A DNA stretch of 7,841 nucleotides from Bizionia sp. (lineage in GTDB: Bacteria; Bacteroidota; Bacteroidia; Flavobacteriales; Flavobacteriaceae): positions 1-7,841 of the forward strand of contig JAGPVI010000116.1 in NCBI GenBank assembly GCA_018067115.1, given 5' to 3'. Position 1 is the stretch's first letter; the number at the start of each line of letters is the position of its first letter. The notes below the pieces were generated by a model. The model was not told the DNA's origin and ran no database searches. It was given only the letters and a program-made list of their open reading frames with translations. A program made the position numbers and the translations under genes. Shown piece by piece: positions 7,304-7,841 of the stretch.

Positions 7304-7337
7304 TTTGCTATCTTCAGAAGTATAGTGTTTAGTATTG
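7304..7337 (+). promoter_or_regulatory. Weak candidate Bacteroidota promoter ahead of the structured segment
   Basis: TTTG at 7304-7307 is followed, after 22 nt, by TAGTATTG at 7330-7337, one mismatch from TAnnTTTG. Transcription would start near 7343, about 50 nt before the stem-rich segment. The match is imperfect and such patterns occur by chance in this composition. Confidence 0.22.
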
Positions 7338-7396
7338 CCCAGCATTTGTGTTTCATAAGGTTTTTTCAGTTTAATAATTGTATCTAGGAATTATTA

Positions 7397-7670
7397 ATGG
7401 GGGGCTAAAGTGGTCGCCTATACTGGAGGTGAAACTGAAATAAGTACCCCATGGTTATAAGAACCGCTGATTACCCAGGAGGTTCAAAGATATCTAGTTG
7501 ATACGTTTCCATAAGTAGCTATTACGTCAAAAGAATACCAAATAGTAGGGTTAAAAATAAATTGATGCTGTTCAGTGAGCCGAAATCATAATTTAGAATC
7601 GTTTTGAAAGGTGATTACTGTAAAAGCAGCGGTCAATGTCGAGATTACAGTTGTTCTAAAGTCTTCTCGA
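7397..7670 (+). ncRNA. Possible structured RNA or leader, unrecognised
   Basis: At about 7390 the + strand changes from G/T-rich to purine-rich and several complementary segments appear. ATGGGG (7397-7402) matches CCCCAT (7447-7452). GAACC (7461-7465) pairs with GGTTC (7481-7485) around an inner CTG/CAG (7467-7469 with 7476-7478) and a 6-nt loop. ACTGTAA (7617-7623) pairs with TTACAGT (7645-7651), and TCGAGA (7639-7644) with TCTCGA (7665-7670), in an interlocked pseudoknot order. There is no long reading frame. It does not resemble tmRNA, RNase P RNA or 6S RNA as I know them. A leader of a gene beyond the window, an independent RNA, or chance pairing in decayed sequence are all possible. Confidence 0.22.
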
Positions 7671-7841
7671 GGGCTATCTATGCTTACAAAATGCAAATAG
7701 AGGTTATATATTAAGGACAAACACAAAACGGTAATTCAAATAAAAAGTGCAATAAAACGGTATTGTAATCTATTGATAATAAAGCGTTTTGGGATCGTAA
7801 AAATAAAGTTTCAAAAAAACATTTAAAAAGGTAGTTATTAA
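7671..7841. other. A-rich gene-free tail to the window edge
   Basis: No coding frame is visible. The sequence is strongly A-rich on the + strand and contains a 9-bp direct repeat, AAAACGGTA, at 7725-7733 and 7754-7762 (29-bp period). A-rich DNA of this kind often precedes start codons in Bacteroidota, so a + strand gene may begin just past the right edge, but nothing in the window proves it. Confidence 0.35.

Larger units (their letters stand above)
6600..7390. other. Gene-free stretch, rich in G and T on the + strand
   Basis: No reading frame of useful length exists on either strand; stops occur every few to a few tens of codons. The base composition is unlike that of the genes. In the sample line 6901-6960 I count 19 G, 6 C, 26 T and 9 A, whereas the genes here are A-rich on the coding strand. 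Excess of both G and T over C and A fits leading-strand mutational bias acting on unconstrained sequence, so decayed or spacer DNA is the simplest reading. Within it are one 8-bp inverted repeat (6777-6800) and a weak candidate promoter near the right end. I recognise no RNA family, insertion sequence or protein relic. Confidence 0.55.

Noticed and set aside
7390..7700. tmRNA, RNase P RNA, group II intron or retron RNA
   Set aside because: None of the conserved landmarks I know (tRNA-like ends, the RNase P core motif, domain V, a reverse transcriptase) can be found.
6530..7841. Integration of a mobile element at the tRNA-Asp 3' end
   Set aside because: No second copy of the tRNA 3' end, no integrase and no terminal repeats are visible in the window.

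Overview
The window looks like chromosomal DNA from a member of the Bacteroidota, most likely the family Flavobacteriaceae. The signs are AT-rich DNA, genes without Shine-Dalgarno sequences, a textbook Bacteroidota promoter (TTG, 19-nt spacer, TAnnTTTG) in front of a tRNA gene, and a DNA polymerase III alpha subunit fused to its own proofreading exonuclease. Everything recognisable is on the + strand.

Layout. (1) The left edge cuts a PA2169-type (DUF2383) four-helix-bundle gene, closed by a strong intrinsic terminator (326-358). (2) dnaE (447-4832) encodes a 1461-residue replicative polymerase with an N-terminal DnaQ-type exonuclease, a PHP domain lacking its last metal-ligand pair, the full polymerase core, a clamp-binding motif and an OB fold. 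(3) A 131-bp gap carries a sigma-54-like promoter for trxA (thioredoxin, 4964-5281), which ends in its own terminator. (4) A 188-bp gap contains an 11-bp perfect inverted repeat and a short GC-rich patch that can fold in two competing ways. (5) A DUF58/VWA-fold gene follows (5470-6399). (6) tRNA-Asp(GUC) (6480-6553) has its own promoter and terminator, so it is an independent unit. (7) The last 1.24 kb (6600-7841) has no credible gene. Its first 800 bp are rich in G and T on the + strand. From about 7390 the sequence turns purine-rich and contains several stems, including a possible H-type pseudoknot at 7617-7670. It may be a structured RNA or the leader of a gene beyond the window.

How the parts relate. 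dnaE supplies replication and proofreading in one chain. Thioredoxin is the general disulfide reductant. The DUF58 protein is probably a MoxR-type ATPase partner, but no such ATPase is in view. The terminators between units indicate mostly independent transcription rather than one operon. Most of the window is ordinary housekeeping DNA. The least explained parts are the 5363-5433 leader and the 7397-7670 segment.
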